A program made the translations under genes and the position numbers. Of a stretch of DNA of 64,000 nt, positions 45,968-58,584 are shown piece after piece; within the stretch, counting starts at the first letter, position 1, and each line of letters begins with the position of its first letter. Source of the DNA: Pleodorina starrii (taxonomy: Eukaryota; Chlorophyta; Chlorophyceae; Chlamydomonadales; Volvocaceae); the NCBI GenBank assembly GCA_030267565.1, contig BRXU01000008.1, forward strand, positions 372,001 through 436,000. The letters are read 5' to 3'. The notes under the pieces were generated by a model. It did not search any database and had not been told where the DNA came from. It was given only the letters and a program-made list of their open reading frames with translations.

Positions 45968-46834
45968 TAGCCAGCCAGCCAGCCAGCCAGGCAGCCAGCC
46001 AGGCAGGCAGCCAGGCAGCCAGGCAGCCAGCCAGGCAGGGCAGGCAGCCAGGCAGCCAGGCAGCCAGCCAGGCACCCAGGCAGCCAGCCAGGCAGCCAGC
46101 CAGGCAGCCAGCCAGGCAGCCAGCCAGGCAGGGCAGGCAGCCAGCCAGGCAGCCAGGCAGCCAGCCAGGCAGCCAGCCAGGCAGCCAGCCAGGCAGCCAG
46201 CCAGGCAGGGCAGGCAGCCAGGCATCCAGGCAGCCAGGCAGCCAGGCAGCCAGGCAGCCAGGCAGCCAGGCAGCCAGGCAGCCAGGCAGCCAGGCAGCCA
46301 GGCAGCCAGCCAGGCAGCCAGCCAGGCAGCCAGCCAGGCAGCCAGTCAGGCAGGCAGTCAGGCAGGCAGTCAGGCAGGCAGGCAGCCAGCCAGGCAGCCA
46401 GCCAGGCAGCCAGGCAGCCAGGCAGCCAGGCAGCCAGGCAGCAAGGCAGCCAGGCAGCAAGGCAGCCAGGCAGGCAGCCAGGCAGCCAGGCAGGCAGCCA
46501 GGCAGCCAGGCAGCCAGCCAGGCAGCCAGACAGCCAGCCAGGCAGGCAGCCAGGCAGGCAGGCAGCCAGCCAGGCAGGCAGGCAGCCAGGCAGCCAGGCA
46601 GCCAGGCAGCCAGGCAGCCAGCCAGGCAGCCAGGCAGCCAGCCAGCCAGCCAGCCAGCCAGGCAGCCAGCTAGTCAGGCAGCCAGGCAGCCAGGCAGCCA
46701 GGCAGCCAGGCAGCCAGGCAGCCAGGCAGCCAGGCAGCCAGGCAGCCAGGCAGGCAGGCAGGCAGCCAGCCAGCCAGCCAGGCAGCCAGGCATCCAGCCA
46801 GCCAGCCAGCCAGCCAGGCAGCCAGGCAGCCAGC

Positions 46835-46885
<51 letters not shown>

Positions 46886-46906
46886 CCAGGCAGCCAGGCA
46901 GCCAGG

Positions 46907-46941
<35 letters not shown>

Positions 46942-46994
46942 GCAGCCAGCCAGGCAGGCAGCCAGGCAGCCAGGCAGCCAGCCAGGCAGGGCAG
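45968..46994. repeat. CCAG/GGCA satellite, about 1 kb
   Basis: Almost pure CCAG tetranucleotides with alternating CCAG/GCAG phases, giving higher-order units such as GCCAGCCAGGCA. On the minus strand it reads as artificial LPGCLAAW frames of several hundred codons. The tract ends sharply at 46994. Confidence 0.95.
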
Positions 46995-47159
46995 GTCATC
47001 AGGTATTTCCCCTTCGCCGCCGACTGTGGCCCGCTCCTGGATGGCTCGGCAGACGGAGTCGAACACTGCAGAAAGTTGGACACGTGGCTGGGTGTGCCAC
47101 ATCCTATGCACACATACATCCCTCTGGCTGGGCGCATCACATCACATCCGCTGCAAAAC

Positions 47160-47430
47160 TGCGGCTGCACCAGCCGCTGTACCACATGTACGACGCCAAC
47201 CGCTCCGGTGCCTGCAGTGTGTGCGGCCAGGCGGCGACCAACCTGGCGGTCCACATACACGAGGAGCACCACCCGGGCGGGCCTTGGCGGGGGGAGCGGT
47301 GCGGCGTGGGCGCGGCGGTGGTGGCCCACACTGACGGGCATCAAGATCCACCGGCGGGCGAAAACAGACTGCGCCGCCAGGCTGATCGATGTCGTACGAA
47401 ACATGCGTGGGCGAATGGATGAATGGGCCT
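47160..47430 (+). pseudogene. Possible retroelement zinc-finger remnant
   Basis: One plus frame contains a C2H2-like motif (CSVCGQAATNLAVHIHEEHH); shortly downstream a different frame contains LTGIKIHRRAKTDC. GLKIHRR-type fingers are common in LINE-like ORFs, so a frameshifted relic is plausible. It abuts the CCAG satellite. No reverse-transcriptase motif was found, so this is a weak call. Confidence 0.25.
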
Positions 47431-48071
47431 GGGTCCGTGCCGCCTTGCACGGGCGGTTATCAGTCCAAGTCATCCGGGGTCCTAAAGCAGCGACACAGCC
47501 CCGCGCGCCACAAGCCCCCAGCGGGCTACCGATTGACCCACCGGGCGTCCGAGCCCCCTCGTCGTTCCTCCTGGGGGCCCGGTGGGCCCGGTGGGCCGGG
47601 GCCCCAAAAGCCACTCAACACAGTCCTGGCCGCTGCCAGCCAATCGCGACTTCGCGAGGCTCAAAGATCACAAAGACAAGGGTGGCACGGATTTCCTCCT
47701 CACCGCAGTCTGCATGCATCGGACAATGCTGCCTCGCTCCACTTCAACTTCCGCTCTTCGTGAACGCAAGCACACGAAGCGTCCAGGGAAGGCATGACGT
47801 AAGCTCCACTCGCTCGCCCGCTTACCGTATTTTCCTCACCAACGTACATACCGCTGACGGGGTTGGGTTTGTACGTGAGCCTTACACCCCAACCAACGTG
47901 CACGCCGATCCATCCATGCGGCGCGGGCGGCAGGGCCGACCAAGCCAGCCAGAAGCTCGCCGGGGCCGGTATTCATGGAGGGGCGGAAGCACACATGGAA
48001 ATGGAGCGATGCACGATTGCTTCTTCATAGGAAGCTAGCGACCCAACTGCTCAACCGCTCAACCGATACAT
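47431..48071. other. Unassigned intergenic sequence
   Basis: No gene supported. A GGGCCCGGTGGGCC-rich patch occurs at 47575-47610. Confidence 0.4.
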
Positions 48072-48264
48072 CAACCAACCAACCAACCAACCCACCTGCC
48101 AACCAACCAACCGGCCTGCCAACCAATCACCCAACCAACCATTCTGCCAACCAACCAACCGACCTGCCAACCAACCAACCGACCTGCCATCTAACCAACC
48201 GACCTGCAAACCAACCAACCGACCTGCCATCTAACCAACCGACCTGCCAACCAACCAACCAACT
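48072..48264. repeat. AACC-based minisatellite
   Basis: Units of CCAACCAACCAACCGACCTG, ~20-24 bp, repeat about nine times with small changes. Confidence 0.9.
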
Positions 48265-50340
48265 TTGCTTCGAGCGTGCAGGCGCGTCCACGGACAACAA
48301 CTGCCTGCTGCGACAGGTGCACATGTGCACAGGTGTGCAGGGGTCGCCTCCCGGCACCGGGGGCAGACATCCACACATCCAAGCGTGCGCACGAACACAC
48401 ACCCAAGTGCGGCGTGCGGGTCACCCCACGGGCTCACTCACGCCCCAGATCCGACGACCACCCACCCACCCATGCAGCCACTGCATGCCGTGGCGCACGC
48501 CTGACCTCTTTGGAGGCCCCGTCGCTCGCTCGCTCACATGAGCGCCTTCGCAACCTTATTTTCGAGGGGAGAAGAAACTGTGCTTGCGCTCGCTCCAACT
48601 GGTGGCCGCTGATTGCAACCGCACGTACGTATGTGCGGGCGCGCGTGCTTCAATGAGCCCGATGAGCACGAACACGCCCGCGCGCGGCTAGCCGGCAGCG
48701 TGCGTGCACACACGCACCTGCCCATCCCTTCTCACCCACGCACCCACTCACCCACTCGCCGCTCAACAGTACAAAGCTACAAACCACTCATCCATCCATA
48801 CCATCCATGCCATCATCAACGTACTTGCTTGGTTGGTTGCGCAACCCCTCCCCTCCCCTTCCCTCCCCTCCTCTTCCCTTCCCTCACACACATACAGCTA
48901 GCCCTTCTTGACTTCCCTTTCGGTCCGCGTCCATGAATCGATCCACGCACGCAAAGACGCACGCACGAGCAGCAACAAGGGACTTGCAAAGTGTCCCCGC
49001 GTGCCCCCCACCCCCCTTGCTACAGAGCGCACACGCATACTTGCACCTCCGCCCCCCGCCTTCCTTGTTCCTTCTTGCCCTGCACCGCACCGCACCGCAC
49101 CAGATAGCGAGCCCAATCGGAACGCGCGACGGGTTGGTGACGGACGCGTCATTTGCACGGCAGCGGTGTACAAGTAAACGGCGGCGGCGGCAGGGTACGG
49201 CGCCTCACAGACCGGGGCCTCGATTGCAACGTGCAATCCTTCCGTCGCTCTCCTTCCTCAGAACCCAGTCGAACTCGTCCCTGCCGGTCAGTCGTACACA
49301 ACGTCATGAAACAAAGTGCCCTTATATTAGGCATCGTGTGTGTGTTTGCGGTGTCCTCCCGCAAGGGCGGCGTCAGCATTGGCATCGACATCAGAATGGC
49401 AGCAATAAATCAATTCCGCAAGAGGAAGCTCACGTGCGCTCACACACCCGCGAAATTCTCACACCCTCACGAAACGTCATTTAGCATCTTTTATTAATCC
49501 TCCTTCCGTCCGACAGCGACGCACCGGCCCGTGCCAGCGCCGCCAGCATGCGCACGTCACCCTCCCCGCCCCTCCCTCGACTTGCCCATCGCCGGCGAGC
49601 GCGCGTCCGTGCAATCGAGCGCGCCCGACGAAACGGCCTCACACGACAGTCGTCGCCGCATCTCAGCTAGGTCTTGATCGCGTGCGGCCGAGGGAGCGCC
49701 AGTGCCAGTGCGTGCGGAGCGGAGGCAGCCCTCACTTCCGCTCCCACCCGTTGGATCCCCACCGCGAGGTACCAGTACGGGCAGCACCAGCACCAGCACC
49801 AGCACCAGCCGCTAACACGCAGACGGTGGGACGGAACGTACACGCACACGCACACGCAAATGGTACGCACGCGCGCGCTACACGCCGGCGCCCCTCCCGG
49901 GTCCCGTCCCATCCCGTCCCGGGCCCCACGCCGGGCCGGGCTGGGCCGGGGTCGGGGCCCGGTTGGCAGCACCCGCACCCGCACCTGGGTTTCGGAAGGA
50001 AGCATGTACTGCGTTAGAGCATCAACTCGCACTGCTGCATTCATCATCTCATCTGCTCATTTTCTTCTTCTTCTTCTTGCTGTTCTTTTCTTCATATCCA
50101 TCTCCTTGCTTGTGGCCTTCTCTCTTCACTCTGCCGAGTTTATTCGTAATCGCGCTTTGATATCCCGGCATGTCGCAGCAGACCGCAGCAGCAGCAGTAG
50201 TAGTAGCAGCAGCTCCGTGTTATAAACGTACACACACACGCACACGCACCCCCGCTGGACAATGTGGCGGGTCTGGGGGGTGGAGGGCGACCGCGTAGAT
50301 TCGCCATCGGGGGGTGGAGGGCGACCGCGTAGATTCGCCA
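48265..50340. other. Simple-sequence-rich intergenic region
   Basis: Contains CCTTCCC, CACAC, CTTCTT and ACCAGC simple runs (for example 50065-50080 and 49787-49810) and no supported exon. At 50279-50340 a ~33-bp unit (GGGCGACCGCGTAGATTCGC) is tandemly duplicated, bordering the transporter-fragment copy that follows. Confidence 0.45.
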
Positions 50341-50570
50341 GCGCCCAGACGTACAGGTCCATCAGCGAGTCGCGGTGTGTGTACGGAAATCCGTACAGAT
50401 TGCAAACGAAATGCGCCGGCGCCTCTAGCAGCGACAGCTTCGCATCCCGCTCCGCCGCCGTCATCGCCTCTTCCGCCGCCATCGCCGCTTCCGTCGCCAC
50501 CGCTGCGGTCGTGTTGAACGGCGACGCCGCGACGGCGCCGCTGCTCCTGCTCCTCGGCGGACCCCCTCCG
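50341..50570 (-). pseudogene. Duplicated fragment of the NRT2-like gene
   Basis: About 230 bp match 53361-53590 with roughly ten substitutions, including one frame for AHFVCNLYGFPYTHRD and SPFNTTAAVATEAA. The match stops just before the splice donor after VWALA, so the next transmembrane segment is missing. It lies 298-527 bp beyond the stop of the parent gene. It is a non-functional fragment copy unless it is used as an alternative 3' exon, for which nothing speaks. Confidence 0.8.
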
Positions 50571-50867
50571 GAAGGGGCAGAACCAGAATTCCTGCAACCC
50601 CTCACCCCTTCGCGGCCGCCCCATTCAGAGGCTGTCGCCCGACACCGGCCCCCTCCCCTCCCCCCACCCCGCCACCAAAGCAGAGACGGACCGGATCCCG
50701 AAGCCCGCCTTCCCTCCTGCAGCAGCAGCAATCTAAAGACACCACTCATCAGCGGCGCTGGCTACCAGCAGCAGCAGCGACTCGAGTCGCGAGGATACCC
50801 TCCTGGTGCATGACCTTGTGGACATTCCCCTATGTATACACAACCAACCGACCGACCAACCCACCAA

Positions 50868-53800
50868 TCACACACTGGGTGAGCCATCGTCCTCCGCCGG
50901 CCAGTCGCCCCCGCCGTCGCAGCGGCTGCCGCTCCCGCAACACCACCACCACCAGGATGGGGAAGTAGGCGAGGAGGAGGTGGAGGAGGAGGAGGAGGAG
51001 GCGGAAGCCGAGGCGGCGGCGGCTGCACTGCGGTACCCGAGGGGCGAGACGCAGCAGCCGCCGGCCGCTGCCGCCAGCAGCAGCGCCGTCAGCAGAGCGC
51101 CGACCACGATCGCCACCCCCATCCAGATCCATCCAAATGCGTACGACAACCTGAGGTGTACGACAGCCATGTATGGTGTGGCAGTGTACGGCAGGCGGGT
51201 TGGGGGCGCGCGGCTCAGGACGCATGGAGGGATCCAACACGTAGGGGCGGGGGACGTAATGGAGGGGACGCAATCGGACCAATGGTGCCGGGAACTGCAC
51301 AACACAGGTGCTAACATAGCGCTGTGTGCAAGCAGGCACGCACGCACGCACCCGCCGTTTGAGAAGCAGGCGGCCTGCAGCACCACCGCCCCCACCAGGC
51401 CCCCGCCCACCACCACATCCGCCACCACCACATAGGGGGAGCGGGAGGAGGGAGAGGCGAGAGCCGAGGATGCGGCGGCGGAGGACGAGCAGGCGGTGGC
51501 GGTGGCGGGGGGCGGGGGGCAGGGCGGTGCCGCCAGGGCAGTGAGAGCTAGGACCATGCCGGCCGCCTGTGAGGGAGGGGGGGGGGGAGGCGGAGGAGGT
51601 CGTACACACACACAGACACACACAGGGTTACATGGGGGGTACATCTGTGTGGGAGAGGGAATCGAAAGGAATGGTGGCGCAGACGCTCAGGCGCACGCAC
51701 GCATGCAGGCAAGGACGCACCCACCACCTCAGGCAGGCGGGGTTACAGGGGCGAGCAGCAGAGCAGGGCGCCGTGCAGTGAGTGGTGCCGGGCAGGCAGG
51801 CAGGCAGGCAGGCGAGGGATAAGAGGTGAGAGAGGCGGGCGAGGGTGAGGGTGAGCACGAACAGCTGCACCTGCCCTCCCCTCTCCCCTCTCCCCTCTCC
51901 TGACCCACCCGCGCAAGGGGCAGCCATAAGGGGCTTCCGGGACCTGGGCGGCTCCCCACGGGCCTACCCACGTGCGCTGCACTGCACTGCGTATCCACAC
52001 TCCGAAACCATCCGGGCCCGGCCAGGCAGCCCCGTTTCTCCAAACCATGGACAAAGGTCAGGAGCAGCAGTACGGAAAGCGGTCCGCACGGGCCACCCAC
52101 GGGCCCCCACGGGCCTACCCACGTGCGCTGCACTGCACTGCGTATCCACACTCCGAAACCATCCGGGCCCGGCCAGGCAGCCCCGTTTCTCCAAACCATG
52201 GACAAAGGTCAGGAGCAGCAGTACGGAAAGCGGTCCGCACATTCTTACCCACACGCCCCTGCCCCCCTCGCCCCCCTCATCCAACCCCCTGCTGCTCCTC
52301 TCCTCCCTCCTCCCTCCTCTCCGGCCCCCCCCCCGCCCCCGCCCCCCCAATCTCAGCCCCCAAACTCACCATCTGGCATCCCAATCCAAACAGCACCACC
52401 AGCACCACCGTCGCCCCCAGGCTGCCGCTAGCCACGCCCCCCAGCAGCGCACAGCACAGTCCGCCACCGCTCTGTGACAGCCACAGCGCCGCCAGACCCC
52501 GCGGCCAACCAACTGAAGCACACCGCCGCCGCTGCCGCCCGCCCCGGGGCCCCCAGCAGCCGCAGCAGCAGCAGCCGCCGACGCAACAGCCACATCCACC
52601 TCCACATCCCGGCTCTACCGCCGCCACTGCTGCTGCTGCTGCCGGTGGCTGCTGCGGCTGCCGCCCCTCCGTCACCAGCCAGGCTCCTGCCGGACGAGCG
52701 AGTAGGTGCATAAGGCCCATGAGGCAGGCCACCGCCCCCGCTGGCACCGGCCGCAGCCCGAAGCTGTGGTCTAGGTAGGCGGGCAGCGAGTTGAGGGCGG
52801 CCAGCTGGGAACCGAAGCAGCAGCTGCGGGGCAGGCAGGGGAGGCAGGGGAGGCAGTGTGTGGATGAGGGTGCTTGTTTGTTTGTCGGGTCGGGTTGGGA
52901 GGCGTGGGCGGTTGAAGACGTGTATCAGTGTATCAGCTGCCCGCGGGAGATGGTGTCCATCCGTATACTGGTACAGCCGGTAGGTAGGTAGGCCAGAGCC
53001 CGAAAACAAACGTGACATGACGTGACGTGAAATGATATGACATGACATGATATGACATGATATGACATGACGGGGGAGGGAGGTGCGCAGGGGGGACACG
53101 GCAGCTACGGCAAGCGTGGAGCGCCTCCCCTGGCCGTAGCCAGCCGCCCCTCTCTCCAGACGTCTTGAAGCACGCGACTCCGCTCTTCCACACCCATGCC
53201 TTCCACACCACACCACACGCTTGACGTGCGTTGTGTACTTGTAATGTGCGTCGCCCGTAGAGCTTCACAGCTGGGGAGCTCAGGTCCAGGATCCCGCGCA
53301 CACGCGCCCAGGGCCCGACCCCCCCACCCCCCACCCGACCCACCCGTAGCTCAGCGCCAGCGCCCAGACGTACGGGTCCATCAGCGCGTCGCGGTGTGTG
53401 TACGGAAATCCGTACAGATTGCAAACGAAATGCGCCGGCGTCTCTAGCAGCGACAGCTTCGCATCCCGCTCCGCCGCCGCCATCGCCTCTTCCGCCGCCA
53501 TCGCCGCTTCCGTCGCCACCGCTGCGGTCGTGTTGAACGGCGACGCCGCGACGGCGCCGCTGCTCCGGCTCCTCGGCGGACCCCCTCCGGTCGCCAGGCT
53601 GCCGTCTGCCGCCGTCAGCCTCTCGCCCCCCTCTCCGCCCTCTCCGCTGTCCCCCACCTCCAGCTCCCTCAATGTCGCCAGCTCCGAAACCAGGCGCGGG
53701 TGCGATTGCCGCTCCGAGGGGCGCGACGGCGGCACCGGCGAAGGCGCGATGCCGTACAGCGCTGCCAACGGCGCCGAGCCGCTGTGCGGCGGCGTCGTGC

Positions 53801-56800
53801 CGGCGGCGCTGGCGGCGGCGGAGGGCGCGGTGGCGGAGGTGGGGGGGCTGTGACCCTGGCTTGCCTCGGGTCGCTGCTTCCGCGGCGGCGGGCCGTTGCC
53901 GGCATGGAGGTTGTGGCTGTAGGTGTGGCTGTAGGTGTGGTGGTTGTGATGCTGGTGATAATATTGATGAAGGTGGTGGTAGTGGTGCTGGTAGTAAGTG
54001 CTGGTGGTGTGCCTGCTGGCGGCCGGCGACGTGCGCTCCATCAGCCACGGCTGAGCTGACGGCGGCGGCAGCTGTAGCATTTGCGCCGCCGTGGGCAAAG
54101 GCTGTGGATGCGGCTGGTGCTGGGGCAGCTGCAGCTCTGGATGTGAGCGCGACTGCGGCGGGGAGGCCCCCAGCGGCGGCGCTGATGCCGGCCGCGGTCG
54201 TGGGTACGTCGGCGGCGGTGCCGGCGGCGGGTTCAGCGGAAACGGAGGCGGAGGCGGAGGAGAGTTGTCGCCGCCGGAGTCCGGCTGCAGCGGCTCGCCA
54301 CCGCCACCTCCACCGCCACCGCCACCGCCAGAGCCATCGACGGCAGCAGCAGGCGGCCAGCTGCGCTCGAGGGGGGGCCCGCCGCCGCCGCCGCCAGCGC
54401 CACTCAGGATCAAGTCAAGGCCCCTTGCGCGGAGCACCTCCAGCGCTACCGTCCCCAAATCCCCATCCAACGAAACAGCACCGCCGTTGCCGCCGCTGCC
54501 GCCGCCGCCGCCGCCGCCGAGCAGCAGGGCGTGCGGCGGCGGCCCCAGCCTCCGCCTCGCCTCCGCCTCCGCCTTCGACGCCGACGCCGACGCCGACGCC
54601 GACGACGGCGGCCCTCCGGGCCGCCGGGCCCGGCTGGAGACTCTGTTCCGCCGCGGCAGCGGCACCGCCGCCGGCGACTCCAGACCCACCGCGACACCGC
54701 CGCCGCCGCCGCCGCCGCCGTACAACAGCACATGCGGCAGCTTCCGGCGGTCCAGCAGGTCTCCCTCTGGCGTGTCTTGTCCGAACGCAAAGGTGGCAAA
54801 TGCCAGCAGCACGTGTGCGGTGGCGGGCAGGTAGAAGGCGGACCGCCAGGCGGTGGCGGCGGGGTACCAGGCCTGCAGCCCGGCAGCCAGCAGCGGCATC
54901 GCCAACAGACCCGCGCCGGCTCCGGCGGTGCCCCAGCAGCTTGCGGTGGCGAGGGCGCTGGGCAGCTCGACGGCGCGGATGGTGGCAGCCAGCCAGAAGC
55001 TGGAGAGGGCGGGAAGCGGGGGGCCGACGGGGGCGACGGGGGCGACGGGGGAGCGGGAGTGGGAGTCAGGGCGTGACAGTGTCCTACCGATATTGCCCCG
55101 TGCCTGGTGGTACGTGTGCAGTACAGTACTGTACGGTAGGCGAGGGAGCAAAGGGCAAGCAGACGATCCGTGTCTGCCGAGGAGTGGGTTGTGGACCGCC
55201 GGGTCCAGCCCAGTGCCGCCGGACCGGTCCCCCCGGCCCCCCACTCCGCAGCTCAAAGCACACAGCGCCCTACTGCCCGGCTGCCTCCTGCCCACTACCC
55301 ACTGCCCACTGCCCCCTACCCAGCTGCCCACTGCCCACTGCTCACTGTGCGCACGTGAAGGCGGTGAGTGAGGCCCCGGACATGAGGCGCACTGCCAGGA
55401 AGCCGGCGGAGGAGCGGACCAGAGCCATGCAGGCCAGGGAGGGGGCGGTCAGCAGCAGGACAAGGACCTGGGGAGGAGGGGAGGGGAGGGGCGTGGGCGC
55501 GTGGGAGGAGGAAAGAGCACCTTACCTCGCCTCGGGGTTAGGCAGCCAACCCCATCGGGCGGGAGGCAGGGCGGGACGAGGCGGGCCAGGGAGGGACACC
55601 GCCCCGGCATTTGGGTTGGTTGCCCTGGTGGCGCTCCGCTGCGGGGTGTGGGTGCGGCTGCGGTGCAGTCAAAGCGCTGCCGTGCCACGTTGTGCAGATA
55701 CGGTGACCTGCCGCAGGCAGCCCCTTTGCTCCCCCGGGATGTCGCAGAGCAGATTGTGCAGATCGTGCAGGTTCTTCATGGCCAACCACGGACGGGCGAC
55801 AGGCCCCTCCCTGACGTTGCCTGGCCCTCCTTGGCCACTTCTTGGCGGGTTGCGTGGATGTGCAGCTGTGCATTGTGCACCCGGGCACCTGGGTGCTGGC
55901 CGGGCAGCTCCCAGCTCCCAGCTCCCAGCTCCCAGCTCCCAGCTCCCACACTGCACAAGAAACAGCGCAGCGGAGCTGCACAGCACCACACCACACTGCA
56001 ATACAGTGCAGTGCAGTGCACCCGCAGCCACACCCGCCCAGCCACTCCAGCCAAGCGCGTCGCGCCCCTGCGAGCCGATCTCACCTCACCTCGCTGCACC
56101 AGTCACCCCCCCACCCTATCCCCCCAACACCCCACTCCCCCCCCCACCATCGCACCTGGGTGTACCGGGGGCCCACCCGGCTGAGCAGCAGGGCGCTCAA
56201 CGGGAAGTGCGCCAGTGCGGCAGTCGCCAGTGCTGCCACCGCCGCTCCCCCCGCTGCGGACCGGGACAGATCCAGATCCACCCGAGCGGAGGGGAGGAGC
56301 GCCTGGGGGGTGGAGGCACAGGCGGGGCGGGGGAGGGAGATGGAGGGCGGATGGCAGGTGCCTGGAGGATGTTGCGGCTTCCGTTGTGGTGATGAGAGGA
56401 CGGTAGAGAGCGGGCGGCTGACAGCGGGCGCAGGAGCGCTGCCTGCAAATGCTGTGGGCATGGGCCCTTGCACTGAAGCAGCCACGCAGCAACCAAGAAG
56501 CGGTCCGCAGCGTCCGGAGCCTTCCGTCCCAGCTTTGCGTGCCGTCAATCAGAGCGGCCCCGGCCCAGTCAAGCCTGGCCCACCCGCCCGCCCGCCCGCC
56601 CGCCTACCTCGTCAACGGGTGCTGCACGCAATGCAATGCCGCGTAACGGTGCATATCAGCAACGGTGCAAGTGCAGGTGCGCCCACCCCGCCTGGGTGCG
56701 GGTGCTTCAGCGCCCCCACCCACTCCCCGGCCCCCTGCACGCGCCGCGCCCAATCAGACCGACACGACGGCCGGAACGCACCGCGGGCGCAAATGTGGAC

Positions 56801-58584
56801 AGGCAGGCGACGAAGATGAAGGCGGTCGCCAGGTGGAAGCTCCGACCCGAAACGCTGACCATGTTGGCAAATGGCTGGAATTTCTCCCACTGTACGAAAC
56901 ACGTCGTACAGTGCCACAAACCTTCGCCGCCGCTGCCGCCGCCGCCGGCGTCTGCCTGCAGCAGCTGCCGGGCCGCCGAAGACCGCGCAGCGCAGCTGCT
57001 GCCGCTGTCGCGTCCCCCACCGCCGCCAGCGCAGCCGCCGCCGCCGCCTCCAGTGATGCTGAGCACGCTGTACTCCACACCTCCGCTAGTGGCCCGTGCG
57101 TACTGGAACGACCCGGCGGCGTGCACGCTGCAGACGCCGGCGCCGCCACCCACCGCCGTGCTGCCGCCGCCGGTGGTGATGCAGTCCGCCGCCGTACAAT
57201 CGGCCAAGGTGGTCTCGCCGCCGCCTCCGCCGCCAACCGACCCGCGGGTCGCAACGGACACAATGGAGCGCCAGGATCGCATCAGCAGGCCGCGCGGTTG
57301 CTGCATTACGGCCGTCGCCACCGCGCCGCCGCCGGCGTCAGCCGCCGCCCCGGCCCGCCCCCGCCATCCCTCGTCGCCGCCGCCGCCGCTGCTGTCGACG
57401 CGGCCGCCGCCGCCGCCCGTCATGACCCCGCCGGCGTGCATCTGCACCGGATGGGAATCGTGCGGCGGGTAGGGCGGGTGGAGGGATATGTTGACCATGG
57501 AGTGAGCCCGCCGCGCCAGGCTGCCCAGCGCCGTCAGAGAGGACGCGGCGGTGGGATCGTGTTGCCCTGCGGCGGCGCCGCGCGCCCCAGCCGCCACCAC
57601 CGCCGCCGCTGCCGCCGCCGTCACGGACATCTCTCTGCCGCCGCCGCCGCCGCCGGCGTCGGTGCCGCTGCCGACTCGCGGCCTCTTGATGGTTGCGGAC
57701 CTGGCGCGGACCACCCCCGAGTGGCTGCGTCCGACGACCTGATAGAGGTGGGGCTGGGGGTGGGGGTGGCCGCATGAGCCCCTGGCGGCCGCGCCGCGGC
57801 CGGGGCCGTGGCCGAGGCCGAGGCCCGGTGGGTACTGCGGGTGCTGGTGCGGTAGCAGTTGCAGCAGCGGCGGCGCGTCGAAGCCCGCCAGCTGGTGCAG
57901 GTTGTGGTAGGGGCGCAGGAAGCCATTGTCCAGGGGCGCATGGGTTGCGGCCAGCAGCCAAGACGACCGGCGTGAGCTGGATCCACCCAGTGCAGAGGCG
58001 CCGAGGCCGGCTCCACTGGCGCCGCTGCCGAGTTCGTGTGCGGCGAAGCCGATGCCGCCATGGCCGGCGCCGCCGCCAGCGGCAGCAGCGGCGATGATGC
58101 GAGCAGGGCCGACGGATATGAGCTGCTGATGTTGCTGCTGCGACTGCGGCTGAGGGAGACTGGCGGTCGTTGCTGCCAGCTCGGACAGGGGCGGCACGAG
58201 GGAGGAGCGTTGGAGGGCGGCGGTGTTGTAGGAGCCAGCGGTCAATGAAGAGAGGCGGCGGGGCGCTCTGTCGTGGAGCTGGTATATGGGAACCGGCATC
58301 CAGGCGCGGCGCGGTGTTCCTTCCGAGAAGCCGATGCTGACGGTTGCCGATGCTGGCCGCAACAGAGCGCCATGCGCCGGCGGGTAGGCTTCTGTTGACA
58401 GGCTATTTGCGCTGATTTCTTTGTTGTTTACTGTGTAGCCCGTGTGGGTGCGAGCGCCTCTTGTTGTTGAGTCGGCCGCGCCGACTGCCCACATGGAGTA
58501 ACCCGGCAATGTCGCCGCGTCGAGGCTGCGCCGCGCGCAGCGCAACGAGGAGTAGCGCTGTGGGAGTTCAGTCCCCGTCTCCAT
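50868..58584 (-). CDS. Oversized NRT2/NNP-type nitrate transporter (MFS)
   Basis: Seven exons: 58584-56782, 56302-56156, 55467-55346, 54999-53344, 52823-52370, 51566-51352, 51150-50868; 4,680 nt, 1,559 aa, phases consistent. Residues 1-580 are low-complexity, without counterpart in NRT2. The transporter core follows: TM1 FHLATAFIFVACLSTFAPA, then LLPSARVDLDLSRSAAGGAA, GPRY, VRLMSGASLTAFTCAHFWLA, CWGTAGAGAGLLAMP, and GQDTPEGD at ~764-771, close to the GQD-PDGN signature after TM6. After a ~460-residue central loop (usually ~60-70) the second half resumes at WALALSYGCCFGSQLAALNS, LARPAGAWLV, LVVLFGLGCQM, VGGGLVGAVVLQAACF and FGWIWMGVAIVVGALL. Gly/Cys/Ala-rich insertions also lie between TM8 and TM9 and near TM10. 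A plasma-membrane nitrate/nitrite:H+ symporter is predicted. The family's nitrate-signature glycines are only partly kept, so the substrate is uncertain. Confidence 0.75.
51960..52240. repeat. 151-bp tandem duplication in an intron
   Basis: Two copies start at 51960 and 52111 (GGGCCTACCCACGTGCGCTG) and are almost identical through CGGTCCGCAC. They lie in the 804-bp intron between the exons 52823-52370 and 51566-51352 of the NRT2-like gene. Confidence 0.9.
53020..53072. repeat. ATGACATGAT-type intronic repeat
   Basis: Degenerate TGACA/TGATA pentanucleotides in the intron 53343-52824 of the NRT2-like gene. Confidence 0.8.
53361..53590 (-). repeat. Source segment of the duplicated NRT2-like fragment
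   Basis: Functional copy within exon 54999-53344, encoding the end of the central loop before TM7. It corresponds to 50341-50570. Confidence 0.85.

Noticed and set aside
45902..47614. Minus-strand LPGCLAAW repeat frames of up to 314 codons
   Set aside because: Produced by the CCAG satellite; no splice sites, no conserved flanks.
53672..56392. 906-codon plus-strand Arg/Ala/Pro-rich open frame
   Set aside because: Antisense of the NRT2-like exons and introns; crosses several clear splice junctions of the minus-strand gene.
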